Source: Neoarius graeffei
Taxonomy: Eukaryota > Chordata > Actinopteri > Siluriformes > Ariidae
Direction of reading: 5' to 3'
NCBI RefSeq assembly: GCF_027579695.1
Contig: NC_083578.1
Location: 5,188,460 to 5,252,459 of the forward strand
Length of the DNA: 64,000 nucleotides
Below are positions 9,192 to 20,224 of the stretch, piece after piece; the first letter of the stretch is position 1, and each line of letters begins with the position of its first letter. The position numbers and the translations under genes were made by a program. Below the pieces are notes generated by a model. That model searched no databases, was not told where the DNA came from, and was given only the letters and a program-made list of their open reading frames with translations.

Positions 9192-10466
9192 TGTGAATGT
9201 GTGACTTGCTATGATGCTACAATGCTGTGATTATGTGTGTGTTTGAGACAGCAGCCCCTCCCCTCTCTGCTCCCTCACTGCTCCTAGTTGGCATGGTGAC
9301 GGTCCTGAACAGGCGCACTGAGTCACACAAAATCTTGTCAGTTTTTTGCTGATTCATGCTCAGGAACAGGCCTCGAACAATGACTATTTACTCGGAAACG
9401 ACAGGAGCTATTCACAAAATTTTTTTCACATTGAGCGCTACAAGGCTCTCATGAACACATTGATATATATTTTTTGACTATAGTGTAAAAAGTGAGGTCA
9501 CTAGAGCGAGTTAAAAACAAGTGACTTTTCTGATTTTGCAGTCACAGCGCTGCCACGTTTAAAATGGGAGTCAATGCGGCAGCTCGCCTGCCCTCTCCTC
9601 ACTTTGAGGCTTCTCATTCAAAAACTGTAAATCCGATCATTCAGGTAGACACATTGTGTGACTCAAGACAAGTGTGACTACTACTTTTGAGAAAAGTATG
9701 TGTGTAGGGTGAAATTTGTGGCTGAAAACACAGTTTAAATGATAAATTTAGAGCATTTTTTTCAAGCTCTCTACACTCTAACTTAACGAGCTCCACTGGT
9801 GTGTAACGCAATAGACACCCATTATACAGTCTGAATTTCTCCAGATTTGATCATGGTGTTTGATCTGTGACTGATCAAATAGTATACAACCTAGCAAAAA
9901 ACTTGAATGCCAGATTCACAGAGGAGAAGTTTGTCTACGTTTTAAAGTTTGAATCATGTCTCTAGGTGAAAGCATGCCAGAGCAGCGGATGTTTGAAAAA
10001 GTGCATTGTTTTTCAATTAATTCCATAGAAATGAATGGGAAAATCACTACGATTTCATGTTTTGATGAACAAAGTAATAGCATAGCGAGTCCGATCGAGC
10101 TGCACGTTTTGATATATTGCTTGTCTGTGTGCGATGCACGGTTATTGAGTTATTTGAAATCGAAATTTGTATGGAAGATGAATAAGTTTAAGAAGAAGAA
10201 GAAGAAGAGGAAGAAGAAACATGCAGAAGAACAATAGGTTGCTGTGCTTTGCACTGCAACCTATTGACTCCCTATGGGAGGCAATAGGTTGCTGTGCATA
10301 GCACTGCATCCCTAACTAGAGCCAACAATTTCCCTGGGGGAAATTGTGAGAGTGATGCAGTGGCTGTAGCAGTCACAGTTGCAGGAGCTGAGCTGTACTG
10401 TGTGAATGTGTGACCTGCCATGATGCTACAAGCCTGTGTCTCTCTGAGAGGGAGCAGCCCCTCCCT

Positions 10467-10506
<40 letters not shown>

Positions 10507-11535
10507 CATCCCCTCCCCCACCCGCGTGCTGCGAGTTGAGACACGGAGAGGCACACAAGAAGGGCAGATTTTCCTCAGAGTGCTCCCTCCAAACAACGGG
10601 GATTTACACGAAAACGGAAGGAGATATTGACAAAATTATTTCACATTGAGTGCCACAAGGGTCTCCTGAACACATTGATGTAATTTTTTTTGTCAGTAGT
10701 GTAAAAAATGAGGTCACTACAGAGAGTTAAAAACGAGTGACTTTTCTGCCACATTTATAATGGGAGTCTATGGGGAAGCACGCCTGTCCTCTCCTTACTT
10801 TCAGGCTTCTCATTCAAAAACTGTAAATCCTATCATTTAGGTAGACACATTGTGTGAATCAGGATAAGTGTGGCTACTACTTTTGAGAAAATTATGTGTG
10901 TAGAGTGAGAATTGAGGCTGAAATCACAGTTTAAATGAGAAAGTTTGAGCTTTTTTTTTTTTCAGGCTGCCTACACTCTAAATTCCTTAGCCCCACTGGT
11001 GTGTAACGCAATAGACACCCATTATAAAGCATGATTTTCTCCAGGCACCCACATGGTGTTTGAGCTAGGACTGATCCAAAAGTATAGAACCTAGCAAAAA
11101 AGTTGAATGGCAGATCCAAAGAGGAGAAGTTTCTCTACGTTTTAAAGCTTGAATCATGTCTCTAGGTGAAAGCATGCCAGAGCAGCGGATGTTTGAAAAG
11201 TGCTATTTTTTCAATTAATTCCATAGAAAATGAATGGGAAATTTTTCGTGATTTTTTCGCAACTACATCGCGAAAAAATCGTATTTTGATGAACAAAGTA
11301 ATAGCATAGCGAGTCCGATCGAGCCGCATGTTTTGATATATTGTTTGTCTGTGTGTGATGTACGGTTATTGGGTTATTCAAAATCGAAATTTCTAGGTAC
11401 TCCTTCTCTCCTTCTATAATAATAAGAAGAAACACAGAAGAACAATAGTTATGCGTGCCTAGGCACTGCATCACTAAAAAAAAACCCAGTAGAATCCCTA
11501 TGGGTGCCTGCGCAGCTTTGCTGCTTGGCCCCCAA
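9192..11535 (+). repeat. Further copies of the unclassified repeat
   Basis: Two more rounds of the same modules. Blocks at 9430-9800 and 10610-10990 match each other (TGAGGTCACTA, TTCTCATTCAAAAACTGTAAATCC), as do 10060-10240 and 11285-11480 (AACAAAGTAATAGCATAGCG). A (TG)n run lies at 10467-10491. Frames such as 9956-10237 are repeat-derived. Confidence 0.6.
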
Positions 11536-11543
11536 TAAACACC

Positions 11544-12044
11544 TAGAGCATTTTTTAACATAGTTACTGGGAGACCAAATGGCCAGATTTGGTCTCCTAG
11601 TCAATGCCAAACCAGCTTCACTGGGAGACCAAATTTTAAACCAAGTTATGTCTTATCATTTGGTTCAATCAGTTGCAATTAATTACCAAGTACCATGTAA
11701 GTATACATTTAACAAGGAAAACGAAGATCTATGTTATAAGATATACACACAAGATCATGTTGGTTAAGAAAAACAAAACTAAAATTTGGTTACTGAGATG
11801 GCTGATGTCAGAATCCGATGTCATTACTGTGTAACTTTGAGTGTCTTTGACATAACATTTGTGCTTGGTAATTGCTCTTGATAGCTGTGTAGTCACTGTA
11901 GTGTGTTTGTCTGTATGGTGATTGGTGAACCATTTTGCATCACAGAATATGCTGCAGCGGTGCAGCTGCATGGACTCTGGGGCCTGTGATTGTATTGCCC
12001 AGACCAGTTGGTCTCCTAGTGGAAAATCCTTAAAAAATGCTCTG
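11544..12044. mobile_element. hAT-like MITE with 8-bp target duplication
   Basis: A 501-bp element with ends TAGAGCATTTTTTAA and, inverted, CAGAGCATTTTTTAA, flanked by TAAACACC (11536-11543 and 12045-12052). Internally ACTGGGAGACCAAAT occurs in both orientations near each end. Eight-base duplications and CAGAG ends fit hAT. It has no transposase. Confidence 0.75.
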
Positions 12045-12052
12045 TAAACACC

Positions 12053-12228
12053 CCAAGATGTCTGATCCTAGATGTAACTATTTTTATTGACACTAAACTT
12101 TAATTTTTAAGGACATGAAGGTTAAAGAAAAACAGCCCACATTCTTCTATATCTAAATGGGAAAAAATTATAAAATCTAGAACAGCTGAACTCAGAGTTT
12201 GTGAATTGAAAATGAGATTATTATTATC
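12053..12228. other. No gene seen
   Basis: Short AT-rich stretch without supported features, ending in an ATT microsatellite that served as the next SINE's target. Confidence 0.5.
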
Positions 12229-12242
12229 ATTATTATTATTAT

Positions 12243-12589
12243 GGGGCGGCACGGTGGTGTAGTGGTTAGCGCTGTCGCCTCACAGCAAGAAGGTCCTGGG
12301 TTTGAGCCCCGGGGCCGGCGAGGGCCTTTCTGTGTGGAGTTTGCATGTTCTCCCCGTGTCCGCATGGATTTGCTCCGGTTTCCCCCACAGTCCAAAGACA
12401 TGCAGGTTAGGTTAACTGGTGACTCTAAAATTGAGTGTGAATGGTTGTCTGTGTCTATGTGTCAGCCCTGTGATGACCTGGCGACTTGTCCAGGGTGTAC
12501 CCTGCCTTTCGCCCGTAGTCAGCTGGGATAGGCTCCAGCTTGCCTGTGACCCTGTAGAAGGATAAAGTGGCTAGAGATAATGAGATGAG
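12243..12589 (+). repeat. tRNA-headed SINE
   Basis: Complete head, with a small deletion in the body near 12365 and another near 12432. Both flanks are ATT repeats, so the target duplication cannot be sized. Confidence 0.9.
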
Positions 12590-12703
12590 ATTATTATTAT
12601 TATTATTACTGTTGTTGTCGATGATTTCTCACACTCATTCCTCCTGCAGTTTGAGAGAGAAATAATCCTGAACTTTTCTTAACTGATGAATTCAGAAGTT
12701 TTA

Positions 12704-13459
12704 GGGCGTATTCACACCTACGTTGTTTGGTACGGACCAAATGACCAAACGAACCAAATTTCCCTTGGTCCGGACCTTTTGGGTTGGTCTGAATACAAAC
12801 CACCGAACTCTGGTCCGGACCAAACAAGCGGACCGAGACCGAGCTGCAAGGTCGGACTCGGTCCGGACCAAAGGAACCCTGGTGCGGACCTTTTGGAGGT
12901 GTGAAAGCAGACCGGACCTAATCTGACAGTTTTGCTTTTTTGTACCTCGGGAGCTTCCGTCGTTTGTCAAGCATTATGGGAAACAGAGTCTTGACACTCC
13001 ACCGCAAAGTGCAAACACTGTTTCGGTTGTCAAGGGAACCTTACAACAGTCGTTCAGTCATTCAGACCAGTGGTAGGCTAGACTACAGAGTACAAAAAAT
13101 GAGTAGGGGGCAAACGTGGGCCGAGGAAGAAACGCATACCCTTGTTGATATATGGGCAGATGTCCACATATCTGAGCTTTTGGAGAGAACACACAAAAAT
13201 GCCGACGTGTTTGCTGTATTCAGTGAGAAAATGAAGGAGAAGGGGTTCACGTGCTCCCCAGAACAGTGCTTTGTGCGCGTGTCGTCTCTGACCAATAGCT
13301 GAACGACCTCAGGGCGCGTGGCTTTGTTGACAGATTTTGGTCCGCTTACTAAAATGTACAGTGTGAAAGCGAACCGTACCAAAATGAAAAAAATAAAAAA
13401 AACATTTGGTTTGGACCAAAGCAAGTGAACTATCGAACTATCCTGGTCTGAATACACCC
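12704..13459 (+). mobile_element. PIF/Harbinger-type element upstream of MHC class II beta
   Basis: 756 bp with inverted ends GGGCGTATTCACACC and (minus strand) GGGTGTATTCAGACC, flanked by TTA on both sides (12701-12703 and 13460-13462), as expected for PIF/Harbinger. Near both ends are many GGTCCGGACC/TTTGGT words. It carries a SANT/Myb-like ORF (13099-13302) but no transposase, so it is a deletion derivative. It ends about 70 bp from the candidate MHC promoter boxes. Confidence 0.75.
13099..13302 (+). CDS. SANT/Myb-like DNA-binding ORF of a Harbinger element, shortened
   Basis: A 67-residue frame from the first good ATG. Residues 5-60 show the trihelix/Myb-like pattern common in Harbinger second proteins: TWAEEETHTLVDIWAD, then HKNADVFAVFSEKMKEKGF and SPEQC. 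In relatives this protein binds the element ends and helps bring transposase to the nucleus. Here the frame ends soon after helix three (SSLTNS), where relatives continue with a Lys-rich segment, so it is probably truncated. It lies entirely inside the TTA-flanked element. Fold assignment is by pattern; whether it is expressed is unknown. Confidence 0.5.
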   Translation: MSRGQTWAEEETHTLVDIWADVHISELLERTHKNADVFAVFSEKMKEKGFTCSPEQCFVRVSSLTNS

Positions 13460-13527
13460 TTAAATAGTGAACTGATGGATTTAAACCTGACAGCTTTAAC
13501 AGGTGAACAGTATTGGTTTGAATTCTG

Positions 13528-13572
13528 CCTGGAAACATGTGACTGTGTGTGTGTGTGTAGTGCAGGATTGGT
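13528..13572 (+). promoter_or_regulatory. Candidate X-Y boxes of the MHC class II promoter
   Basis: CCTGGAAACATGTG (13528-13541) resembles the RFX-binding X box CCTAGCAACAGATG at 10 of 14 positions. GGATTGGT (13565-13572) resembles the NF-Y-binding Y box, in the usual order and with near-usual spacing, 76-120 bp before the start codon. CIITA acts through such modules. A TG repeat lies between them. Assigned by eye and moderately uncertain. Confidence 0.4.
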
Positions 13573-13647
13573 GTGTGTGTGTGTGTGTAGAGTAGAGCTG
13601 CTTCACCCACACTTTCCTCAGTAAGAGAACACACTCAGAGAGGAACA

Positions 13648-13883
13648 ATGTCGGAGCTGCTGAGAATACTGCTCCTCTTACTGCCTGCCATCCTGCACAC
13701 AGCAAGTGAGTATTAGATCAGCTGCTGAGGTTAGGCTGTGTTAAAGAAAAAAAACACCACATGTGTTCTGTTAAAAAAAAGAAAGAAAAGAAAGGAAACA
13801 GACAAAGAAACAAAAAGAAGCTCGGTGTTTAGAAGGATGCAGGTTGTTCATTAAATTTGTCAGAGGAATATTACAGAACTGCA

Positions 13884-13919
<36 letters not shown>

Positions 13920-15363
13920 TAGTGTTTAAAGGCAGGTTTAAGTACAGAATTAGTTTTTAAAATAAACATTAAAATCGATTCAAAATAAAAGCTGTATTAC
14001 TCTCAGTTTTAGCAGTGAAATAAAGCTTTGGTGTTATTTTTCTCTCAGATGGGCATTCACTGGCAGATCCAGTTTGGTGTCTCTGGAGCTCTGATGATTT
14101 CAGTGACATGGAGCTCATAAGGTCTCTCATCTTCAATAAGATCAAATACATAGAGTATAACAGCACTGCGGGGAAGTTTGTGGGATACACTGAAATAGGC
14201 ATCAAAAACGCAGAGAGGTTTAACAATGACACTGCAATGCTGAAATCATGGAAAGCCGATCTGGATCGTGCCTGTAAGCACAATGCTCAGGGTTACTCCA
14301 GCGCCGTCCTCAGTAAAGCAGGTGAGATTATTTGTGAACCTCAAAACTTTGATTCGGTAATATTTCCAGTATTTCTTCATTCTGCAGCAGATTTATCTTT
14401 ATTTCGCAGTGGTTTATTTACTCATATTAAAATACAGAGTATATAATATACACTGAGCTGCTCTTCTCTAGCTGATTAGATACCAAATTAAATTCAGTGT
14501 CTAAAAAACTATTATTATTATTATTATTATTATTATTTTATGATGAATGACTCTCAGCTGTAAGTTGATGTTGTTGTGGTTTAATTGTGCAGTTGAGCCC
14601 CGGGTTAAGGTCACTTTGGTAAAGAAGTCAGATGGCACTCACCCAGCCAGGCTGATGTGCAGCGCTTACAGCTTTTACCCCCCACACATTGAGGTGACCT
14701 GGCTGAGAAACGGTCAAAAGATTAAGGGAGGTGTAACGTCCACTGAGGAGATGGCTGATGGAGACTGGTACTATCAGATCCACTCACATCTGGAGTACAT
14801 GCCTGAATCTGGAGAGGAGATCTCCTGTGTGGTGCAACACGCCAGCTTCCAAAAGCCCATGGTCTATAAGTGGGGTGAGTCTGATCATCACAGTCAGATC
14901 TAAATATCTGAGTCCACTGTCATGAACTGAGCTTAAAAAAACAGAGATCCTGTTTCACTCACATCATAACTCATCTTTCAAAACCTGATGTTCAGTCAAC
15001 AACAATAATCAATGACTTAAAAAAATATAATCATCAAATAAAATTTATTCGGGTTTTTTATAGCTGAAAGTAAAAGTAGTTCTTAAAGGTCTGATGACAC
15101 ATTTTTGACATCTTTGGCGATGTTTTATAACATAAAAAGTAATTCCCGATGATCCATATATTAATTCACGAAGGTGCCTATTTTACAAGTTATGATAAAA
15201 AACGCAGCTATTTGGGCAAATTTGACGGGGCTGCAGCACCCAGGAGACGAAAGAGGAAGAGGGGCTATATGACGCCAGCGAAAGAATCTTCTTCCTCACT
15301 TACCAGTTTGTTGTTGATGCGACAGGTGTTCAGTTTGTCATTATTAGTATTATTATTATACAT

Positions 15364-15440
<77 letters not shown>

Positions 15441-17245
15441 TTATGCCTTCGCGTTGTGTTGCCGGCTTTTGCTCCAAAACCCACAAGGATGGGGTAAGTT
15501 TATTCAAGTTTCCCAGGGATCCCGAGCTGCATGCGAAGTGGGTGAAGCAAGTCAGGCGCACTCGTGACAAGTGGGAGCCCTCACCAACATCCGTCCTGTG
15601 CTCTAAACACTTCGATTTGGATTGTTTTGACACCCTTCCCAGCTTAAAAGAATCTCTTGGGTGTTCAGTTCAGCACAAACATGTGCTGCTACCATCAGCA
15701 GTGCCTACAGTATTCCGGAGGGGGTCTACTAGTAGCTATGCCGGATCCAGCAGTCGCCTGGGACAAGGCGACTCCTCCAAAGACAGTCCAACTGTCAGAA
15801 CATGTGTTGCGAAACGACATAAGATAAAGGTACGTAGAGCTATAGAGTGCTCCGACATGATGCTAAAAATAGTAACCATGCGGTCTGCGCAGCCATCTTG
15901 GAAGTGACTCGCTCCAGAGTGCTCACAGAGTACACATCATAGAGTACACATTCATGATAATCATAAATGTAATCATAAAGTCGGCATGATATCAGTCATG
16001 TATTTGCTTGTGAAAGCTTGCGGCTTTCATGTAACTGCCGCCTAGCAACGAGAGGCAAAGGGTAAAGAGGGTAGGCTATCATAGATTCTATTCGGAAGAG
16101 ATCAACACATGATTGCTTAAAAATTAGGTATTTTAACAATTTGCATCTGTTTTGTGATTATCGTGACACTTGTGTGTTATATAGAACTGTATGTCTTATC
16201 AGCACATCGAGGATCTTCCACCGGAGGCTTTAGCAAGTACTCGTAGCAACACTACACTTTACCCTTTGCCATGCGGTGTTAGGGAACGGTAGCAAGTACC
16301 CCGATGACCGACTTCAAGAATATGTAGAAAAAATTTAGAAATTATACTTTCCAAAAGTCATTTGAGCTTAGTGTATTGCATTTCCATTTATATTGAAGGT
16401 TCTTGCTGATGTTTTTGCGGAGTATGACGCAGCTGCTGAATCAGAAGCTGCAGAGTTTGTATGTACTAGTTGTGAACATTCACATTATTATCAATCTCAT
16501 TTATTTAAAATCAGATAAAATCATGCCATCATGATCACTGCTTAAAGTACCAGTATTTGGTTGTTCTTTTGTTCAGAACTTTGATGCCAGCTGCCAAGTA
16601 GACCGGCGTTTTCATGCGCCATTTCCATTGAGTAGAACAGCCAGTGAACCGCAGCGTGGTCTTCCGCTGACGTCACAGCATGGCCGCGAGCCACGGACCC
16701 AGTTTTCTTGCGCTGTGCAATTAAAAGTTGGATATTCGCGTAACAACAGCTTCTTTTCACGTAATTATAACAGAAATCTAACATGTTTGCCATGTTGTAT
16801 AGTTTATTTAAGAAATTGCATAGAGTCATGTTCGTGTCATCAGCCCTTTAACACTGTTGTATAAAAATGCTATTCCATAGCGCTTAGTGCTGCTATTAAC
16901 TGCTATTATATGAATTATTTTTGTAATCTATCTATATAAACCCCTTTCTGTCTCAGATCCCTCGATGTCTGAACCTGATAAGAGTAAGATTGCTATCGGG
17001 GCTTCAGGGCTGGTGTTGGGGATCGTGCTTTCAGCTGCTGGATTCATCTACTACAGGAAGAAATGCTCAGGTCAGTGGAAGATTGCAGGAAATCAACAAA
17101 CAGAAACGTGTATTAGGACATCTGTATATTTGTTATTAAAATTGAAGTGCTATTAATAATTAATATTTAACCTTGCTACCTGATATTCATCCTTCTGCTT
17201 TATTTCTGATTTGTGTTCACAGGACGGATCCTGGTGCCGACATAA
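13648..17245 (+). CDS. MHC class II beta chain, five coding exons, intact
   Basis: Beta subunit of the class II heterodimer that presents peptides to CD4 T cells at the surface of antigen-presenting cells. Exons: 13648-13705 signal peptide, 14049-14321 beta-1, 14593-14874 beta-2 Ig C1, 16957-17070 connecting peptide and membrane segment, 17223-17245 tail. All introns are GT/AG in phase 1, and the joined coding length is 750 bp (249 residues) without a stop. Beta-1 has the Cys pair (VWCLW, DRACKHN) and the NST glycosylation site; beta-2 has CSAYSFYP and SCVVQHAS; exon 4 has IAIGASGLVLGIVLSAAGF; the tail ends RILVPT. It resembles the classical fish DAB-type lineage. Intron 3 is mostly a Kolobok-like insertion. 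Expression is unproven. Confidence 0.93.
14049..14321 (+). CDS. MHC class II beta exon 2 (beta-1, peptide-binding domain)
   Basis: 91 codons between TCTCTCAG and GTGAGATT. It forms half of the peptide groove and is the segment most likely to be polymorphic. Pattern WCLWSSDDFSDMELI, FNKIKYIEYNSTAGKFVGYT, KNAERFNND is typical. Confidence 0.93.
14593..14874 (+). CDS. MHC class II beta exon 3 (beta-2, Ig C1 domain)
   Basis: 94 codons between TTGTGCAG and GTGAGTCT. The Ig fold has the CSAY...CVVQH disulphide pair, WLRNGQKI and DGDWYYQIHSHLEY, the CD4-contacting class II signature. It is better conserved than exon 2. Confidence 0.94.
15369..15436. repeat. (TA)n microsatellite
   Basis: About 34 TA units just upstream of the THAP ATG. 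Frames through it give a Tyr-Ile run, which should not be read as protein. Confidence 0.95.
15443..15829 (+). CDS. THAP-domain exon of the Kolobok-like element
   Basis: Starts at the ATG after the TA repeat (MPSRCVAGFCSKTHKDGV). It has the C2CH zinc-finger ligands of a THAP domain: CVAGFC, LCSKHF, and the closing AVPTVF box; the central W and P (AKWVKQV, PSPTS) are present. THAP domains bind DNA and in transposons recognise the element ends. The exon runs to AAGATAAAG followed by a strong GTACGTAG donor, so the tail read beyond 15829 is probably intronic. Short downstream stretches at about 16400-16458 (ending at GTATGT) and 16577 on look like further exons. The catalytic part seems to be missing, so this is a gene remnant. 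Confidence 0.65.
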
Positions 17246-17970
17246 ACACAGGCATCATTTGAAGTTGACATGTTGGTTTCAGCTTCATTCCCCATATTGG
17301 ATGGAGTTAATTTACCCATAATGCTCACTGTTTAGCTACAGTTAAGCTGAAATGTGATGATTTTTAAGCTCACACATGTGATGTTAATTTTTACAGGTCT
17401 GTGAGCAGAGAAACACTGGAGTGTTTGCTGAAATCGCTTTATCTGTTAAACATCTGCTTTATTCCGAACAATTAGAACCTGCTGAGAAATGAGCATTTCA
17501 TAATATGTACATCTGCATCTGTATTATCACTTTCCTTAATGTAAGACCAGCTTTCTGTCAGATTTTGCTGAAACTGATGTTAAATATCTTGATTATAGGC
17601 TTTATAAGAGTTCTTGAGTAGAAATTTGACAAACTGAGCTTAGATACTACATTCAGCTTAAAAATGTATAAATTAATTCCTTATAATGCATCTGAAAGTT
17701 ATGAAATAATTAATTACTATTACAGAAGTAAATGTAGCCTTGTAAAATTTTCATTATTAAATCATTAGCGCCCCCTACAGTCTATTTTAACCTGGATCAC
17801 TTCCTCAGTTTTAGTGATGCTGTTTATTACGATTCAATACTAACAGTTATCTGTAAATTTCTGGTTTTGTATCATCAGTCACTTAAATTTCATTTTAATG
17901 GTAAAAACTGGATTGATTTTTGATTCTGTATGGATGCTGACTCTTAATAAACTTTTGGTTGTAAAATAAA
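17246..17970 (+). other. 3' UTR region of the MHC class II beta gene
   Basis: After the stop, a CAG at about 17397 could accept a further 3'-UTR exon, which class II beta genes often have. AATAAA at 17946-17951 is the likely polyadenylation signal. No other gene is seen from here to 18237. Confidence 0.6.
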
Positions 17971-18237
17971 TTGATGTAAAATTTTCTTTAAAACAGTAAA
18001 TGACTTAAATTCTATTCATAAATATCATTAGACAGATTTATATATGCTGCATTATATAGCTGATGAAATTAACAGGATAGTCATTCAGCTGATTCTAAAA
18101 TGTGATCTTTAGCTTTGAAAAAACTCCAAGCTGAAATCTTGTCATTATTTTTGATCTGCAACACCAGAAAATATACACAATGATGTCTACTATCTATAAC
18201 AATACATTTATTATTTTGTCAGAAAATTTTAATCATG

Positions 18238-18417
18238 TAAGTGAAGCATAATGTTACATTACAGGCATTTATCAAATGATCTTAACCAGAGCAGCATACA
18301 ACGTACCCCACACAGCCTGGGGAGCAGTTGGAGATTAGGTATTGGTCCAGGGAACCAAACCAACAACCTTTTGGTCCCAAAGCTGCTTCTCTAACCATTA
18401 GGCCATGGCTTCCCAAC
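18238..18417 (-). repeat. Second tRNA-derived SINE family, partial
   Basis: On the minus strand it starts with a tRNA-like head (GCCATGGCCTAATGGTTAG, then a B-box-like GGTTTGGTTCCC) and ends TTTGATAAATGCCTGTAATG, the common fish SINE tail related to L2-type ends. Confidence 0.65.
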
Positions 18418-18510
18418 ATAAATGAAGCACAGAGGTGATCAGCTGAGAGTTAAGTGTGATATTTACAGGCCTAACTGTCACTTCCTTTCAGTCATGGGAT
18501 TTGACCTCAC

Positions 18511-19499
18511 ACACGGTGGTGTAGTGGTTAGCGCTGTCGCCTCACAGCAAGAAGGTCTGGGTTCGAGCCCCGTGGCCAGCGAGGGCCTTTCTGTGTGGAG
18601 TTTCCATGTTCTCCCCATGTCCGCGTGGGTTTCCTCCGGGTGCTCCGGTTTCCCCCACAGTCCAAAGACATGCAGGTTAGGTTAACTGGTGACTCTAAAT
18701 TGAGCGTAGGTGTGAATGTGAGTGTGAATGGTTGTCTGTGTCTATGTGTCAGCCCTGTGATGACCTGGCGACTTGTCCAGGGTGTACCCCGCCTTTCGCC
18801 CGTAGTCAGCTGGGATAGGCTCCAGCTTGGAAGCCTGGAAGACTCCAGCAGGAGTGCACATATGCGGGCGGGAGCGGTGACAAGCTGCAGTCCCGCTAAC
18901 TAAAAACGTGTTTAAAATAAAATGTATAAATTATTAATTTATGTCTATCATATATAATTTGTGCTGGATATTTTATTTGGCATTAATAAAAACATTTTAA
19001 GATGCCTAAGTTTGCAGAGAGAGTCAGATTGCCAGACTGAGTGAGGAATGGCATCTTAAATTTGCCATTGATCACCCTAACGGGCAATCCTTTGATCACT
19101 CTAATGACTCGCCATTCACACCCAGCCTCCAGTGACCCACACTAACATGATGCCTCAATGACACCTTAGATGAGCTGGTCATCAGAATTCTGATTCTGAT
19201 CCAGGAGAGGATAAATAACTCTCGTACGTTTCCGATTCCTTTCCTCTTTCGTGTTTGAGATCTCCGATCATGGCAGAAGAGCAGAGCTCCTTTACTGAAG
19301 CTCACAGTGCTTCAAAAGTAAGTGCTGCTTTAAAAAGAGGTACATTTACCGTTAAAAAGTCAAGAGTCCTGAAATCAGACATTTTAGTTAGAAATGCTTT
19401 ACAAATGTAAACTGGGTTAGCCTAATGTTTTGTATGGCTGAACAATAAATATACCAAATTTCCACTTGGAATTACGTGCTCACCTGTCTTTTTTTATTG

Positions 19500-19530
<31 letters not shown>

Positions 19531-20224
19531 GAGACACTGACGAAGGCAACAGCCGAAACGTTTGTCTCCTGCTGCCAAAAACAACTGAAAAGAAATGTAA
19601 CTAATAGAATAAGTTCAAGAGTGCGATCCATCTCTCCTTTCACACTAATTATTCATAGGAGACGCACCACGGGAGAGCGCATACTTAAATGATTAGCCTA
19701 CTTAAATAATTATTATTATTAGGTCTACACGCTGCCATTTCAACATTCCGAATTCAGAAACAAGGTAAATAATAACAAACGTGAACGTGAGCTGTAGATA
19801 TTTATGCTCAAATCCACTCAAAGTAGGGGGCGGGGCACCATCACGCTGTGTCAAGACAAGAACTTTCCTGAGAAATAACGCAAACGTCTGCATCATGCGG
19901 GATTTGCGGGCGGGAGCGGGACAAAATATGGCAGGCGCGGGCGGGAGCGGTACTGAAAATCATAATTCTTTGCGGGAGCGGGACTGAAAAATCATAATTC
20001 TTTGCGGGCGCGGGCGGGAGCAGGACTGCACAATGTGGGCGCAGGCGGGAGCGGGACTGAAAAATCATAATTCTTTGCGGGCGCGTGTGGGAGTGGGACT
20101 GCACAATGCGGGTGCGGGCGGGAGCGGGACTGAAAAATCCGACCTGTGCAGACCTCTAGGCTCCAGCTTGCCTGCGACCCTGTAGAACAGGATAAAGCGG
20201 CTAGAGATAATGAGATGAGATGAG
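18511..20224 (+). repeat. tRNA-headed SINE split by a later insertion
   Basis: The SINE occupies 18511-18829 and 20157-20224, with the interruption between them. The whole is flanked by its own 12-bp duplication ATTTGACCTCAC (18499-18510 and 20225-20236), so the two halves belong together. Confidence 0.9.
18830..20156. mobile_element. 1.3-kb element inserted in the SINE
   Basis: Flanked by a 14-bp repeat of SINE sequence, TAGGCTCCAGCTTG (18816-18829 and 20157-20170). The right end has several GCGGGAGCGGGACTG-type units and closes GTGCAGACCTC, resembling a common fish hAT end read in reverse, but no matching inverted end is seen at the left. The interior holds an ATT microsatellite (19505-19531) and GACGAAGGCAACAGCCGAAACG. 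The class is unresolved. Confidence 0.55.

Larger units (their letters stand above)
15087..16847 (+). mobile_element. Kolobok-like TTAA transposon in MHC intron 3
   Basis: 1,761 bp with inverted ends AGGTCTGATGACAC and (minus strand) AGGGCTGATGACAC, flanked on both sides by TTAA (15083-15086 and 16848-16851). TTAA targets plus a THAP domain are the combination seen in Kolobok; piggyBac shares TTAA but lacks THAP. The element makes up about 85% of the 2.08-kb intron; the remaining intron is about 320 bp. It contains a (TA)n run and a THAP exon, but no recognisable DDE transposase. Confidence 0.7.

Noticed and set aside
13083..13634. 183-codon minus-strand frame over the MHC promoter
   Set aside because: Crosses the Harbinger element boundary and a TG repeat, and has no recognisable domain.
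15149..15907. 252-codon frame read as one protein
   Set aside because: Its first 98 codons include the TA microsatellite (Tyr-Ile run); only the THAP part from 15443 to the donor at 15829 is credible.
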